A model generated the notes under the pieces. The model did not search any database, was not told where the DNA came from, and worked only from the letters and a program-made list of their open reading frames with translations. A stretch of 64,000 nucleotides of DNA from Pseudomonas oleovorans subsp. oleovorans (GTDB lineage Bacteria; Pseudomonadota; Gammaproteobacteria; Pseudomonadales; Pseudomonadaceae). Positions 1-10,183 of this stretch are shown here, one piece after another (the first letter of the stretch is position 1; the number at the start of each line of letters is the position of its first letter). The position numbers and the translations under genes were made by a program. The stretch covers positions 1 through 64,000 of the forward strand of contig NZ_NIUB01000016.1 in NCBI RefSeq assembly GCF_002197815.1, in the 5' to 3' direction.

Positions 1-79
1 GGGTAGGGTGGGCTTCAGCCCACCACATCCAGAGCGGCCACTGTTGGTTGGCTGAAGCGGTTCGCCACCCGCCCCCTAC
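1..79. repeat. REP-like inverted repeat at window edge
   Basis: An 18-base hairpin, GGTGGGC-TTCA-GCCCACC at 7-24, sits just inside GTAGGG at 3-8. The sequence CCCCCTAC at 72-79 mirrors that left end. The layout, two palindromic halves facing each other in a gap behind the tolC stop codon, resembles the REP doublets of Pseudomonas. Similar GTAGGG...CCCTAC elements lie at 50333-50387 and 59297-59380. The element may be cut by the window start. Confidence 0.5.
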
Positions 80-124
80 GCTCTGTCTGATACGCAACCG
101 CACTTGAAAGGTCCAGCGCTTGCC

Positions 125-1564
125 TCAGAAATCCTGAGCGTTCTGCAGGCGTGCTTCGGCGGCAGACGCCAGGTCCGGCGGCAGGAAATCCTTGTCCGGG
201 TTGTAGTCCGGTTTGAGGAAACTGCCCAGCGCTTCCAGATCGGCCGGGCTGAGGGTGCCGGCGGCCTGTTTGAGGCGCAGGTTGTTGAGGATGTAGTCGT
301 AGCGCGCATCGTTGTAGTTGCGCACGGCGCTGTACAGCTGACGCTGGGCGTCGAGCACGTCGACGATATTGCGGGTACCGACCTGATAGCCAATCTCGGT
401 GGCTTCCAGCGCACTCTGGTTGGAGATGATCGACTGGCGCCGCGCCTGCACGGTCTCCACATCGGTGTTCACCGCACGGAACAGGTTGCGGGTATTCTGC
501 ACCACCTGACGACGCAGGCTCTCGCGCAGCTGCTCAGTCTGCCCCAGGCGCTGGTAGGCCTCGCGTACCTGCGAGCTGGTCAGGCCACCGCTGTAGATCG
601 GAATGTTCAGTTGCAGACCGATGGAACGCTGTGAAACGTCGCCACTGAAGGGACGCCCAGTCGCCGCACTGTTGGTAAAGCCCAGGCTGTCGTTGTCGCC
701 CTGCTGGTAACTGGCCACGGCATCCAGGGTCGGCGCATGGCCGGCCTTGCGCTGCCGCAGGTTCTCTTCGGCAGCCGTCACCGCATACAAACTGGCCTGC
801 AGGTTGAGGTTCTGCGCCGCCGCCGTATCGACCCAGGACTTGGCATCGTTCGGCGTTGGCGCCAGCACTGGCAGGCTGTGCACGATCCCTTCGACCGCCA
901 CGTAATCGCGGTTGGTCAGGGTCACCAGCGCTTCGAAGGCATCATCTACCGCGCGCTCGGCGAGCAGGCGATTGGCACGGGCGGTATCGAAACCGGCCTG
1001 CGTTTCGAGCACGTCGGTCTTGTCGGACAGGCCGACATGGAAGCGCTCGTTGGCCTGATCCAGCTGACGCTTGAAGGCCGCCTCTTCGGCCCGGGTCGAG
1101 GCCAAGTTGTCCTGGGCGCGCAGCACGGCGAAGTAGGTTTCGGCGCTCTGCAGGATCAGGTTCTGCTCGGTGGCAGACAATTCCAGCGCAGCCTGCTCGC
1201 TGGTGGCCTCGGCCGCCTGCAGCTGGAACCAGCGATCAGCGCGGAACAGCGGCTGGCTGAGGTTGGCCTGATAGACCAGACCACTGCGCGAACTGGTGGC
1301 GCTGGGCGAATCGATTTCGGTGCGCGTATCGCCGTAGTTGGCGCCCGCGGACAGGTTGGGCAGCAGGCCGGCACGTGCTTGCGGCACCACTTCACGGCGA
1401 GCCTGATAATCGGCGCGCGCGGCAGCAATATCTGCGTTGTTCTTCGCCGCTTCCTGATACACGGTGACCAGATCGGTCTTGCTCGACAGCGGGGCCTCTG
1501 CGGCCTGAGCCAGGCCCACCGAAGCGGCGGCCACGGCGATTGCCAGGGAAAGTCTGCGCAACAT
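125..1564 (-). CDS. tolC: TolC-family outer membrane channel (OpmH-like)
   Basis: A 479-residue outer-membrane efflux duct of the TolC type. Such proteins form trimers that span the outer membrane and periplasm and serve tripartite RND/MFP pumps and type I secretion. The N-terminus is a signal peptide ending near residues 19-22 (LAQAAEA). Two outer-membrane-efflux-protein repeats follow, at about 30-230 and 245-430, with the usual long helices (TDVLETQAGFDTARANRLLA and NIVDVLDAQRQLYSAVRNY). Length is typical of the family. It is divergent from the thiC leader, as in PAO1, where PA4974 (opmH, partner of TriABC) lies beside thiC. The OpmH assignment is by synteny and the TolC fold by sequence. 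Confidence 0.93.
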   Translation of the reverse strand: MLRRLSLAIAVAAASVGLAQAAEAPLSSKTDLVTVYQEAAKNNADIAAARADYQARREVVPQARAGLLPNLSAGANYGDTRTEIDSPSATSSRSGLVYQANLSQPLFRADRWFQLQAAEATSEQAALELSATEQNLILQSAETYFAVLRAQDNLASTRAEEAAFKRQLDQANERFHVGLSDKTDVLETQAGFDTARANRLLAERAVDDAFEALVTLTNRDYVAVEGIVHSLPVLAPTPNDAKSWVDTAAAQNLNLQASLYAVTAAEENLRQRKAGHAPTLDAVASYQQGDNDSLGFTNSAATGRPFSGDVSQRSIGLQLNIPIYSGGLTSSQVREAYQRLGQTEQLRESLRRQVVQNTRNLFRAVNTDVETVQARRQSIISNQSALEATEIGYQVGTRNIVDVLDAQRQLYSAVRNYNDARYDYILNNLRLKQAAGTLSPADLEALGSFLKPDYNPDKDFLPPDLASAAEARLQNAQDF

Positions 1565-1741
1565 GATGGATGTCGATCCTTGAGTAGGCGGTAATCGGCA
1601 AGGCTACGGCCCGCTGCAGGCAGGGGTCAAGCGCGCCATGGACGGCATCAGTCTAGCAGGCGGCAAGCTATGTTGCTCGTCGGCAACAATCCGCCATCAG
1701 CAGCGTGAGCAGTCGCTTTCCGACGCATGGGTCGATATTTA

Positions 1742-1783
1742 TTGACCACCGAGTTGGTTTTCTCCTATCAGCTTGTTTAGACT
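1742..1783 (+). promoter_or_regulatory. candidate sigma70 promoter of the thiC leader
   Basis: TTGACC at 1742-1747 matches five of six -35 bases, and CTATCA lies 17 bases further on. An alternative pair is TTGGTT at 1754-1759 with TAGACT at 1778-1783. Either would start transcription just upstream of the riboswitch. Prediction by eye only. Confidence 0.35.
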
Positions 1784-1791
1784 GCCCAAGT

Positions 1792-3875
<2,084 letters not shown>

Positions 3876-3980
3876 CGGCGTACTTTCCGTCAGCCAGGCT
3901 TGATCGGCGGGGCGGATGCTCGCTAGTGTGATGCGTAACGGGCCGCAGTTTGGCCCGTTACGACTATCTGGGGAGCTGCC

Positions 3981-4580
3981 ATGGGCAAAGACGACATCGA
4001 CATCATCGAGCGCGAGAACTGCTTTCGCGGCTTCTACCGCCTCGACCGGATCAAGCTGCGCCATCGCCAGTTCGCCGGCAACATGGGCCCGCAGCTGACC
4101 CGCGAGCTGTTCGTGCGTCACGATGCCGTCTGCGTGCTGCCTTACGACCCGCAGCGCGATGAAGTGGTGCTGATCGAGCAGTTTCGCGTCGGTGCCATGG
4201 ACAAGGCCGCCAATCCCTGGCTGCTGGAGCTGGTCGCCGGGCTGATCGACAAGAACGAGGAGCCCGAAGAAGTCGCCCGCCGCGAAGCGGTCGAAGAAGC
4301 CGATCTGATTCTTGGCCCGCTGTGGCCAATTACCCAGTATTTCCCCTCCCCTGGCGGCTCCGATGAGTTCGTCCATCTGTTTCTGGGTCGCTGCGACAGC
4401 AGCGGTGCCGGTGGCGTGCATGGCCTGCCCGAGGAAGGCGAGGACATTCGCGTGCACGTGATGCCGCTGGCCGATGCCCTGGCTGCCGTGCGCGACGGAC
4501 GCATCAACAACGCCGCCAGCATCATCGCCCTGCAATGGTTGGCGCTGAACCGCGACGAAGTGCGGGGGATGTGGTCGTGA
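3981..4580 (+). CDS. nudF: ADP-ribose diphosphatase NudF (Nudix hydrolase)
   Basis: A Nudix hydrolase expected to cleave ADP-ribose to AMP and ribose 5-phosphate. At 199 residues it matches the ADP-sugar pyrophosphatase subfamily. The Nudix box runs through about residues 91-113 (GLIDKNEEPEEVARREAVEE), with the metal-binding REAVEE glutamates present. The box ends EEAD where the consensus often has EETG or EEAG. ATG 3981 follows GGGGAG with good spacing. The stop codon overlaps the GTG start of the following DUF1249 gene by four bases, so the two are probably translationally coupled. The order nudF-DUF1249-cpdA is conserved in Pseudomonas. Confidence 0.95.
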   Translation: MGKDDIDIIERENCFRGFYRLDRIKLRHRQFAGNMGPQLTRELFVRHDAVCVLPYDPQRDEVVLIEQFRVGAMDKAANPWLLELVAGLIDKNEEPEEVARREAVEEADLILGPLWPITQYFPSPGGSDEFVHLFLGRCDSSGAGGVHGLPEEGEDIRVHVMPLADALAAVRDGRINNAASIIALQWLALNRDEVRGMWS

Positions 4581-5023
4581 ATCTGCTACGCGAGCGCTAT
4601 CGGGTCGACCTGGTCGAGCTGCAAGCGGCTTGCGAGGCCAACTACGCGCGCCTGATGCGCCTGCTGCCGAACATGCGTGAGCACACGGAAAGCCGCCGCG
4701 TGGCGCTGAGCCAGGGTGAGCATCTGCTCGGCGTGCTGGCGCTGGACGTGTTGGAAAGTTGCCCCTACACCACCACCCTGTGCGTGCGCCAGGAACACAG
4801 CCTGCCCTGGCTGCCGGTGCCGCAGCTGGAAGTGCGGGTCTATCACGATGCGCGCATGGCCGAGGTCGTCAGCGCAGAGAACGCGCGCCGCCTGCATATT
4901 CGCTACCCCTATCCCAACGCGGCCATGCACCAGCCGGACGAGAAGAGTCAGCTCAACCTGTTCCTCGGCGAATGGCTGAGCCATTGCCTGGCCTGCGGGC
5001 ACGAACCGCAGCCGGTGATGTAA
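4577..5023 (+). CDS. DUF1249 family protein
   Basis: A 148-residue cytosolic protein of the DUF1249 (YqiB) family, whose biochemical role is unknown. Typical blocks are RVDLVELQAACEANYARLMRLLP near the N-terminus and RLHIRYPYPNAAMHQPDEKSQ near residue 115. No signal peptide or membrane segment is visible. Start: GTG 4577 is chosen because GGGGG at 4564-4568 gives correct spacing and because it makes a GTGA overlap with the nudF stop. Other in-frame starts lie upstream (GTG 4571, ATG 4535). It sits between nudF and cpdA, as yqiB does in enterobacteria. Confidence 0.88.
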   Translation: MNLLRERYRVDLVELQAACEANYARLMRLLPNMREHTESRRVALSQGEHLLGVLALDVLESCPYTTTLCVRQEHSLPWLPVPQLEVRVYHDARMAEVVSAENARRLHIRYPYPNAAMHQPDEKSQLNLFLGEWLSHCLACGHEPQPVM

Positions 5024-5221
5024 GCCGGCGATCAAGCTTTTCGGTGCCTGGCCGATAGCGCGGCGTTGTATTGTTTGGATGGCCCGCCCTGCCTGACGAC
5101 TGTCGCGAACGATGGCAAAAAGCGCTTCTGGCGTTTTTCTGTGACCTGCGTCTGCTTCCCGGGTTTTCCCTTTACTGCGGCAACCACCATAATTCACCCG
5201 ATTGCGCCCTAGGAGACGGTC

Positions 5222-6037
5222 TTGCCGAGCCTGCCCACCCAATCCACTGATTCCTCGGTACTGCTGGTGCAGTTGTCCGACAGCCATCTGTTCGCCGAAG
5301 CGGACGGCAAGCTGCTGGGCATGGATACGTGCGACAGCCTGCAGCGGGTGATCGAACGGGTCCTGCAGGAGCAGCCGCAGATCGACCTGATTCTGGCTAC
5401 AGGTGATCTTTCGCAGGATGGCAGCGAAGCGTCGTATCAGCGCTTTCGCCAACTCACCTCAGCCATCGACGCACCAACCCGCTGGCTGGCCGGCAACCAT
5501 GACGAAATCCCCCCCATGCAGGCTGCCTGCCAGGGCAGCGAGCTGCTGGAGCCAGTAATCGACCTTGGCGCCTGGCGCATCGTCATGCTCGACTCCTCGA
5601 TCCCCGGCGCGGTGCCCGGCTTTCTTGCCGACGGCCAACTCGAACTGCTCGAACGCGCCCTCAGCGAAGCACCGCAGCGCCATCACCTGATCTGCCTGCA
5701 CCACCATCCGGTCGCCATCGGCTGCAAGTGGATGGAACCCATCGGCCTGCGCAACCCCGACGCCCTGTTCGCCGTGCTCGACCGCTACCCGCAGGCGCGC
5801 ACCGTGCTCTGGGGGCATATCCATCAGGAGTTCGACCAGCAGCGCGGCAATCTGCGCCTGCTCGCCTCACCTTCGACCTGCGTGCAGTTCGCGCCGGGCA
5901 GTGAAGAGTTCCAGGTCAGCAGCGAAGCCCCTGGCTACCGCTGGCTGCGCCTGTATGCCGATGGCACGCTGGATACCGGCGTCTCGCGCGTAACCGGCAT
6001 CACGTTCGAAATCGATTACAGCGTCAAAGGATATTGA
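5222..6037 (+). CDS. cpdA: 3',5'-cyclic-AMP phosphodiesterase CpdA
   Basis: A class III metallophosphoesterase that hydrolyses cAMP and so lowers Vfr/CRP activity. All metal motifs are present: DSH at about residues 20-22, GDLSQDG near 61, GNHDE near 91, HHHP near 160 and GHIHQ near 198. The 271-residue length matches CpdA. The start is TTG at 5222, supported by AGGAG at 5211-5215; no better ATG lies nearby. It is 198 bases downstream of the DUF1249 gene, so it may have its own promoter. Confidence 0.95.
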   Translation: MPSLPTQSTDSSVLLVQLSDSHLFAEADGKLLGMDTCDSLQRVIERVLQEQPQIDLILATGDLSQDGSEASYQRFRQLTSAIDAPTRWLAGNHDEIPPMQAACQGSELLEPVIDLGAWRIVMLDSSIPGAVPGFLADGQLELLERALSEAPQRHHLICLHHHPVAIGCKWMEPIGLRNPDALFAVLDRYPQARTVLWGHIHQEFDQQRGNLRLLASPSTCVQFAPGSEEFQVSSEAPGYRWLRLYADGTLDTGVSRVTGITFEIDYSVKGY

Positions 6038-6146
6038 AACAGCGGCAGGCCCACGCCAAACGCGTATCCTGACAGACACGCTCTGCTGTTTCCTGCAGCT
6101 TGCCGCTTACAGCTTAGCGCTGCTTTTTGTAGTAGCCTCCCGCACC

Positions 6147-6758
6147 ATGACTGCATCCATTCTCTATATTCACGGCCTCAACAGTTCGCCGGCCTCGCAC
6201 AAGGCCAGCCAGTTGAGCCGCGCCATGGCCCACCTGGGTCTGGAAAACCAGTTGCGCGTACCGGCCCTGCATCATCATCCGCGTCAGGCCATCGCCCAGT
6301 TGCAGGCGCTGATCAGCGAACTCGGCGCGCCGCTGCTGGTGGGCAGCTCCCTGGGCGGCTATTACGCCACTTACCTGGCCGAGCAGCACGGGCTCAAGGC
6401 GCTGCTGATCAATCCAGCCGTAAAGCCGCACCTGCGCTTCGATGGCTACCTGGGCCCGCAAAAGAACTACTACAGCGACGAGACCTGGGACCTGACCGCG
6501 GATCACGTCCACGCCCTGGCCGAACTGGAGGTGGCGCCGCCATTGGACGCCAGCCGCTACCAGGTATGGCTGCAAACCGGCGACGAAACCCTCGACTACC
6601 GCGACGCCGAGCGTTACTACCGTGCCTGCGCCCTGCGCATCCAGGCCGGTGGCGACCACGGTTTCCAGGGTTTTGCCGAACGCCTGCCGACCCTCTTCGC
6701 TTTTGCCGGTATTAACGCCACACTCTGGCGTGATACCGACTTTTCCGCATTCAATTGA
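6147..6758 (+). CDS. yqiA: esterase YqiA
   Basis: A 203-residue alpha/beta-hydrolase of the YqiA family (UPF0227-related), cytosolic, with esterase activity shown for the E. coli member. The fold markers are LYIHGLNSSP near residue 7, the nucleophile elbow GSSLGG near residue 68, an acid near residue 160 and the catalytic His in GDHGF near residue 170. It ends 15 bases before parE, as in E. coli and PAO1, so it probably shares a transcript with parE. The natural substrate is unknown. Confidence 0.92.
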   Translation: MTASILYIHGLNSSPASHKASQLSRAMAHLGLENQLRVPALHHHPRQAIAQLQALISELGAPLLVGSSLGGYYATYLAEQHGLKALLINPAVKPHLRFDGYLGPQKNYYSDETWDLTADHVHALAELEVAPPLDASRYQVWLQTGDETLDYRDAERYYRACALRIQAGGDHGFQGFAERLPTLFAFAGINATLWRDTDFSAFN

Positions 6759-6773
6759 TGACCAAGAGACCCT

Positions 6774-8672
6774 ATGGCCCAGCAGAACGCCTATAACGCA
6801 GACGCCATCGAAGTCCTTTCCGGCCTCGACCCGGTGCGCAAGCGCCCGGGCATGTACACCGACACCACGCGCCCCAACCACTTGGCCCAGGAAGTGATCG
6901 ACAACAGCGTCGACGAAGCCCTGGCCGGGCACGCCAAGTCGATCCAGGTGATCCTCCACGAGGACAACTCGCTGGAGGTGCTCGACGATGGTCGCGGCAT
7001 GCCGGTGGACATCCACCCGGAAGAAGGTGTGCCGGGCGTCGAGCTGATCCTCACCAAGCTGCACGCCGGCGGCAAGTTCAGCAACAAGAACTACCAGTTC
7101 TCCGGCGGCCTGCATGGCGTCGGCATCAGCGTGGTCAACGCCCTGTCGACCCGCGTGGTGGTCACCGTCAAGCGTGACGGAAACGAGTACCAGATGAGCT
7201 TCGCCGATGGCTTCAAGGCCAGCGAGTTGCAAGTCATCGGTACTGTCGGCAAACGCAACACCGGCACCAGCGTGCATTTCTGGCCGGATGCCAAGTATTT
7301 CGACTCCTTCAAGTTCTCCGTCAGCCGCCTCAAGCATGTGCTCAAGGCCAAGGCCGTACTCTGCCCGGGCCTGAACGTCAGCTTCGAAGACAAAGCCTCG
7401 GGCGAGAAGGTCGAGTGGCATTACGAGGACGGCCTGCGCTCCTACCTGGTCGATGCCGTCAGCGAGTTCGAGCGCCTGCCGGCCGAGCCGTTTTGCGGCA
7501 GCTTGGCAGGCAACAAGGAAGCCGTGGACTGGGCGCTGCTGTGGCTGCCCGAGGGCGGCGACGCGGTACAGGAAAGCTACGTCAACCTAATTCCCACTGC
7601 GCAGGGCGGCACCCACGTCAATGGTCTGCGCCAGGGGCTGCTCGATGCCATGCGCGAGTTCTGCGAGTTCCGCAACCTGCTGCCGCGCGGCGTCAAGCTG
7701 GCACCGGAAGACGTCTGGGAGCGCATCGCCTTCGTCCTCTCGATGAAGATGCAGGACGCGCAGTTCTCTGGCCAGACCAAGGAACGCCTGTCCTCCCGCG
7801 AGGCCGCCGCCTTCGTCTCCGGCGTGGTCAAGGACGCCTTCAGCCTGTGGCTCAACGCCCACCCGGAAACCGGCCTGCAACTGGCCGAGCTGGCCATCAG
7901 CAACGCCGGTCGTCGCCTCAAGGCGGGCAAGAAGGTCGAACGCAAGAAGATCACCCAGGGCCCGGCGCTGCCCGGCAAGCTGGCCGACTGCGCGGGGCAG
8001 AACCCGCTGCGTTGCGAGCTGTTCCTGGTCGAGGGTGACTCGGCCGGCGGCAGCGCCAAGCAGGCACGCGACAAGGAGTTCCAGGCCATCATGCCGCTGC
8101 GCGGCAAGATCCTGAACACCTGGGAAGTGGACGGCAGCGAAGTCCTGGCCTCGCAGGAAGTACACGATATCGCCGTGGCCGTCGGTATCGATCCCGGCTC
8201 CAGCGACCTCTCCGGGCTGCGCTACGGCAAGATCTGCATCCTTGCCGACGCCGACTCCGACGGCCTGCACATCGCCACCCTGCTCTGTGCCCTGTTCGTC
8301 CGTCACTTCCGCCCGCTGGTGGATGCCGGTCACGTCTACGTGGCCATGCCGCCGCTGTATCGCATCGACCTGGGCAAGGAGATCTTCTACGCTCTGGACG
8401 ACGCCGAGCGCGACGGCATCCTCGACCGCCTGGTGGCCGAGAAACGCCGCGGCAAACCGCAGGTCACCCGCTTCAAGGGCCTCGGCGAGATGAACCCGCC
8501 GCAACTGCGCGAAACCACCATGGACCCGAACACCCGGCGCCTGGTGCAGCTGACCCTGGATGACTTCGAAGGCACCCGCGAAGTGATGGACATGCTGCTG
8601 GCGAAGAAGCGCGCTGGTGATCGCAAGAGCTGGCTGGAAACCAAGGGCAACCTGGCCGAGGTACTGGCCTGA
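6774..8672 (+). CDS. parE: DNA topoisomerase IV subunit B
   Basis: The ATPase subunit of topoisomerase IV, which decatenates daughter chromosomes together with ParC. The 632-residue protein has a GHKL ATPase domain at the N-terminus (DNSVDEAL near residue 43 and GRGMP near residue 75), a transducer domain, and a TOPRIM domain starting at EGDSAGGSAK near residue 419 with the metal site DADSDG near residue 497. It is full length. The last base of its stop codon is the first base of the following ATG, so translation is probably coupled. parC follows two small genes later. Confidence 0.98.
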   Translation: MAQQNAYNADAIEVLSGLDPVRKRPGMYTDTTRPNHLAQEVIDNSVDEALAGHAKSIQVILHEDNSLEVLDDGRGMPVDIHPEEGVPGVELILTKLHAGGKFSNKNYQFSGGLHGVGISVVNALSTRVVVTVKRDGNEYQMSFADGFKASELQVIGTVGKRNTGTSVHFWPDAKYFDSFKFSVSRLKHVLKAKAVLCPGLNVSFEDKASGEKVEWHYEDGLRSYLVDAVSEFERLPAEPFCGSLAGNKEAVDWALLWLPEGGDAVQESYVNLIPTAQGGTHVNGLRQGLLDAMREFCEFRNLLPRGVKLAPEDVWERIAFVLSMKMQDAQFSGQTKERLSSREAAAFVSGVVKDAFSLWLNAHPETGLQLAELAISNAGRRLKAGKKVERKKITQGPALPGKLADCAGQNPLRCELFLVEGDSAGGSAKQARDKEFQAIMPLRGKILNTWEVDGSEVLASQEVHDIAVAVGIDPGSSDLSGLRYGKICILADADSDGLHIATLLCALFVRHFRPLVDAGHVYVAMPPLYRIDLGKEIFYALDDAERDGILDRLVAEKRRGKPQVTRFKGLGEMNPPQLRETTMDPNTRRLVQLTLDDFEGTREVMDMLLAKKRAGDRKSWLETKGNLAEVLA

Positions 8673-9655
8673 TGCGCAACCACCTCCTTGCACTCGGTCT
8701 GTTGGCTGGCGTGGCCAATGCCGAGCCAGTAGTGCTGGAAGAGCTGCAACTGCAGGCCGAGTATCCGGTGACGGAGATGCCCAATGGCAACCTGTCGGGC
8801 CTGGCGATGTGCGGCGAGACCTTGTGGGCAGTATCCGACCGTGACGATGACCGCCTCTATCAACTGCACCGCGAAGAAGGCCTGCTGCGCGCCGAAGCAG
8901 AAACCTTCGTCGCCCCCGACCCCCCCGAGAGCGCCCTGCCCTGGGGCCTGCGCATGCGCAACTGGGCGGCCGGCCTGGTACGCGGTGGCGCACTGGATTT
9001 CGAGGGAATGTCCTGCGACGCGCAGGGTAACCGCTATCTGGTCAGCGAAACCCGCGCCGCCGTACTGCAGGTGAGCAGCAACGGCAATGCGCAGTGGCTC
9101 AACCTGCCCAGCGGCCTGGTACGCCAGGCGCGCGCCAGCGGCATGCTGCTGCATTTCAACCAGGGCTTCGAAGGCATCGCCATCGATCCGGCCGGTGACC
9201 GCCTGTGGCTGGCTGCCGAACAGCGCCGCCGCGGCCTCACTGTACTGCATCGTCGCGGCAGCAGTTGGCGTTGTACCGGCGGCTGCGTGCTGACCAGCGA
9301 AAGCGGTGACGAGGCGTCGCCCGAAGCGCTCGGCGGCCATATGGCGCCACGCGACTTCTCCGGCCTGGCCTATTTCGGTGAAAAGCTCTTTACCCTGGAG
9401 CGTCAGGCCCACCGTATCTGCCGGCGCACCCTGAGCGATGGTGTCGCGGAGATCTGCTGGTCGTTCGCCAGCGAAGCCCTGAGCGAACCACGCCGCTACG
9501 CACCGGACTACGGCATGGCCGAAGCGCTGTGGATCGACAAGGATGGCGCCTGGATCGGCGTCGACAACGGCAGCCAGACCCGCGCCGATGGCGAAGAGCG
9601 CCCCATCGTCTGGCGTTTTGCCGCGCCCAAGGGCGGCTGGAGCCGGCGCCCGTGA
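8672..9655 (+). CDS. esterase-like activity of phytase family protein
   Basis: A 327-residue exported protein. The N-terminus (MRNHLLALGLLAGVANAEP) is a signal peptide, so the product is periplasmic or secreted. The body looks like the six-bladed propeller 'esterase-like activity of phytase' family, with blocks such as LSGLAMCGETLWAVSDRDDDRLY, FEGMSCDAQGNRYLVSE and the closing WIGVDNGSQTRADGEERP. Enzymatic activity is unproven. It overlaps parE by one base and the next gene by four, and it is the PA4966 position in PAO1, so it travels in the parE-parC operon without an evident topological role. Confidence 0.85.
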   Translation: MRNHLLALGLLAGVANAEPVVLEELQLQAEYPVTEMPNGNLSGLAMCGETLWAVSDRDDDRLYQLHREEGLLRAEAETFVAPDPPESALPWGLRMRNWAAGLVRGGALDFEGMSCDAQGNRYLVSETRAAVLQVSSNGNAQWLNLPSGLVRQARASGMLLHFNQGFEGIAIDPAGDRLWLAAEQRRRGLTVLHRRGSSWRCTGGCVLTSESGDEASPEALGGHMAPRDFSGLAYFGEKLFTLERQAHRICRRTLSDGVAEICWSFASEALSEPRRYAPDYGMAEALWIDKDGAWIGVDNGSQTRADGEERPIVWRFAAPKGGWSRRP

Positions 9656-10176
9656 GCGAACAGACGCCGGGCCGTCGTGCCGGACGAGTGATGTTGGTGC
9701 TCGCCTGGGGCGCCGGCCTGCTGCTGGCCACGCACTTCTTCGGTAACTGGGAAGATCGCCAGCGCAACCCCAACCAGACGCCGCAGTCGGTGCATGGCGA
9801 TGGTTTCGTCGAGGTGAGCCTGGCCAGCAGTCGTCAGGGTCACTACCTGGTCAATGGCCAGATCGATGGGCATGACGTGACCTTTCTGCTCGACACTGGC
9901 GCCACCCAGGTGGCAATACCCAGCGCGGTGGCCGAGCGTCTTGGCCTGCAACGTGGTGCGCCGATCATCATCAGCACGGCCAACGGCCGTGCCACCGGGC
10001 ATCGCACACGCCTGGACAGCCTGCGCCTGGGCGATATCGAACTGCGTGACGTCGCCGCACTGATCGCCCCAGGCATGGACGGCGACGAAGTGCTGCTGGG
10101 CATGAGCGCCCTGAAACAACTCGAATTCAGTCAGAAGGGCGGCACCCTGGTGCTGCGCCAATCAACCTTGCAATGA
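9652..10176 (+). CDS. membrane-anchored retropepsin-like aspartic protease
   Basis: A 174-residue protein of the TIGR02281 / clan AA retropepsin-like type. One transmembrane helix ([18 protein letters not shown], residues 14-31) anchors it in the inner membrane, with the protease domain in the periplasm. The active-site motif [12 protein letters not shown] is at about residues 79-90, and a LLGMSAL flap-like block lies near the end. Retropepsins act as homodimers. Start: GTG 9652 is chosen for the GTGA overlap with the preceding stop. An upstream in-frame ATG would extend deep into the previous gene. Its target is unknown. Confidence 0.87.
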   Translation: MSEQTPGRRAGRVMLVLAWGAGLLLATHFFGNWEDRQRNPNQTPQSVHGDGFVEVSLASSRQGHYLVNGQIDGHDVTFLLDTGATQVAIPSAVAERLGLQRGAPIIISTANGRATGHRTRLDSLRLGDIELRDVAALIAPGMDGDEVLLGMSALKQLEFSQKGGTLVLRQSTLQ

Positions 10177-10183
10177 GGCCCGC

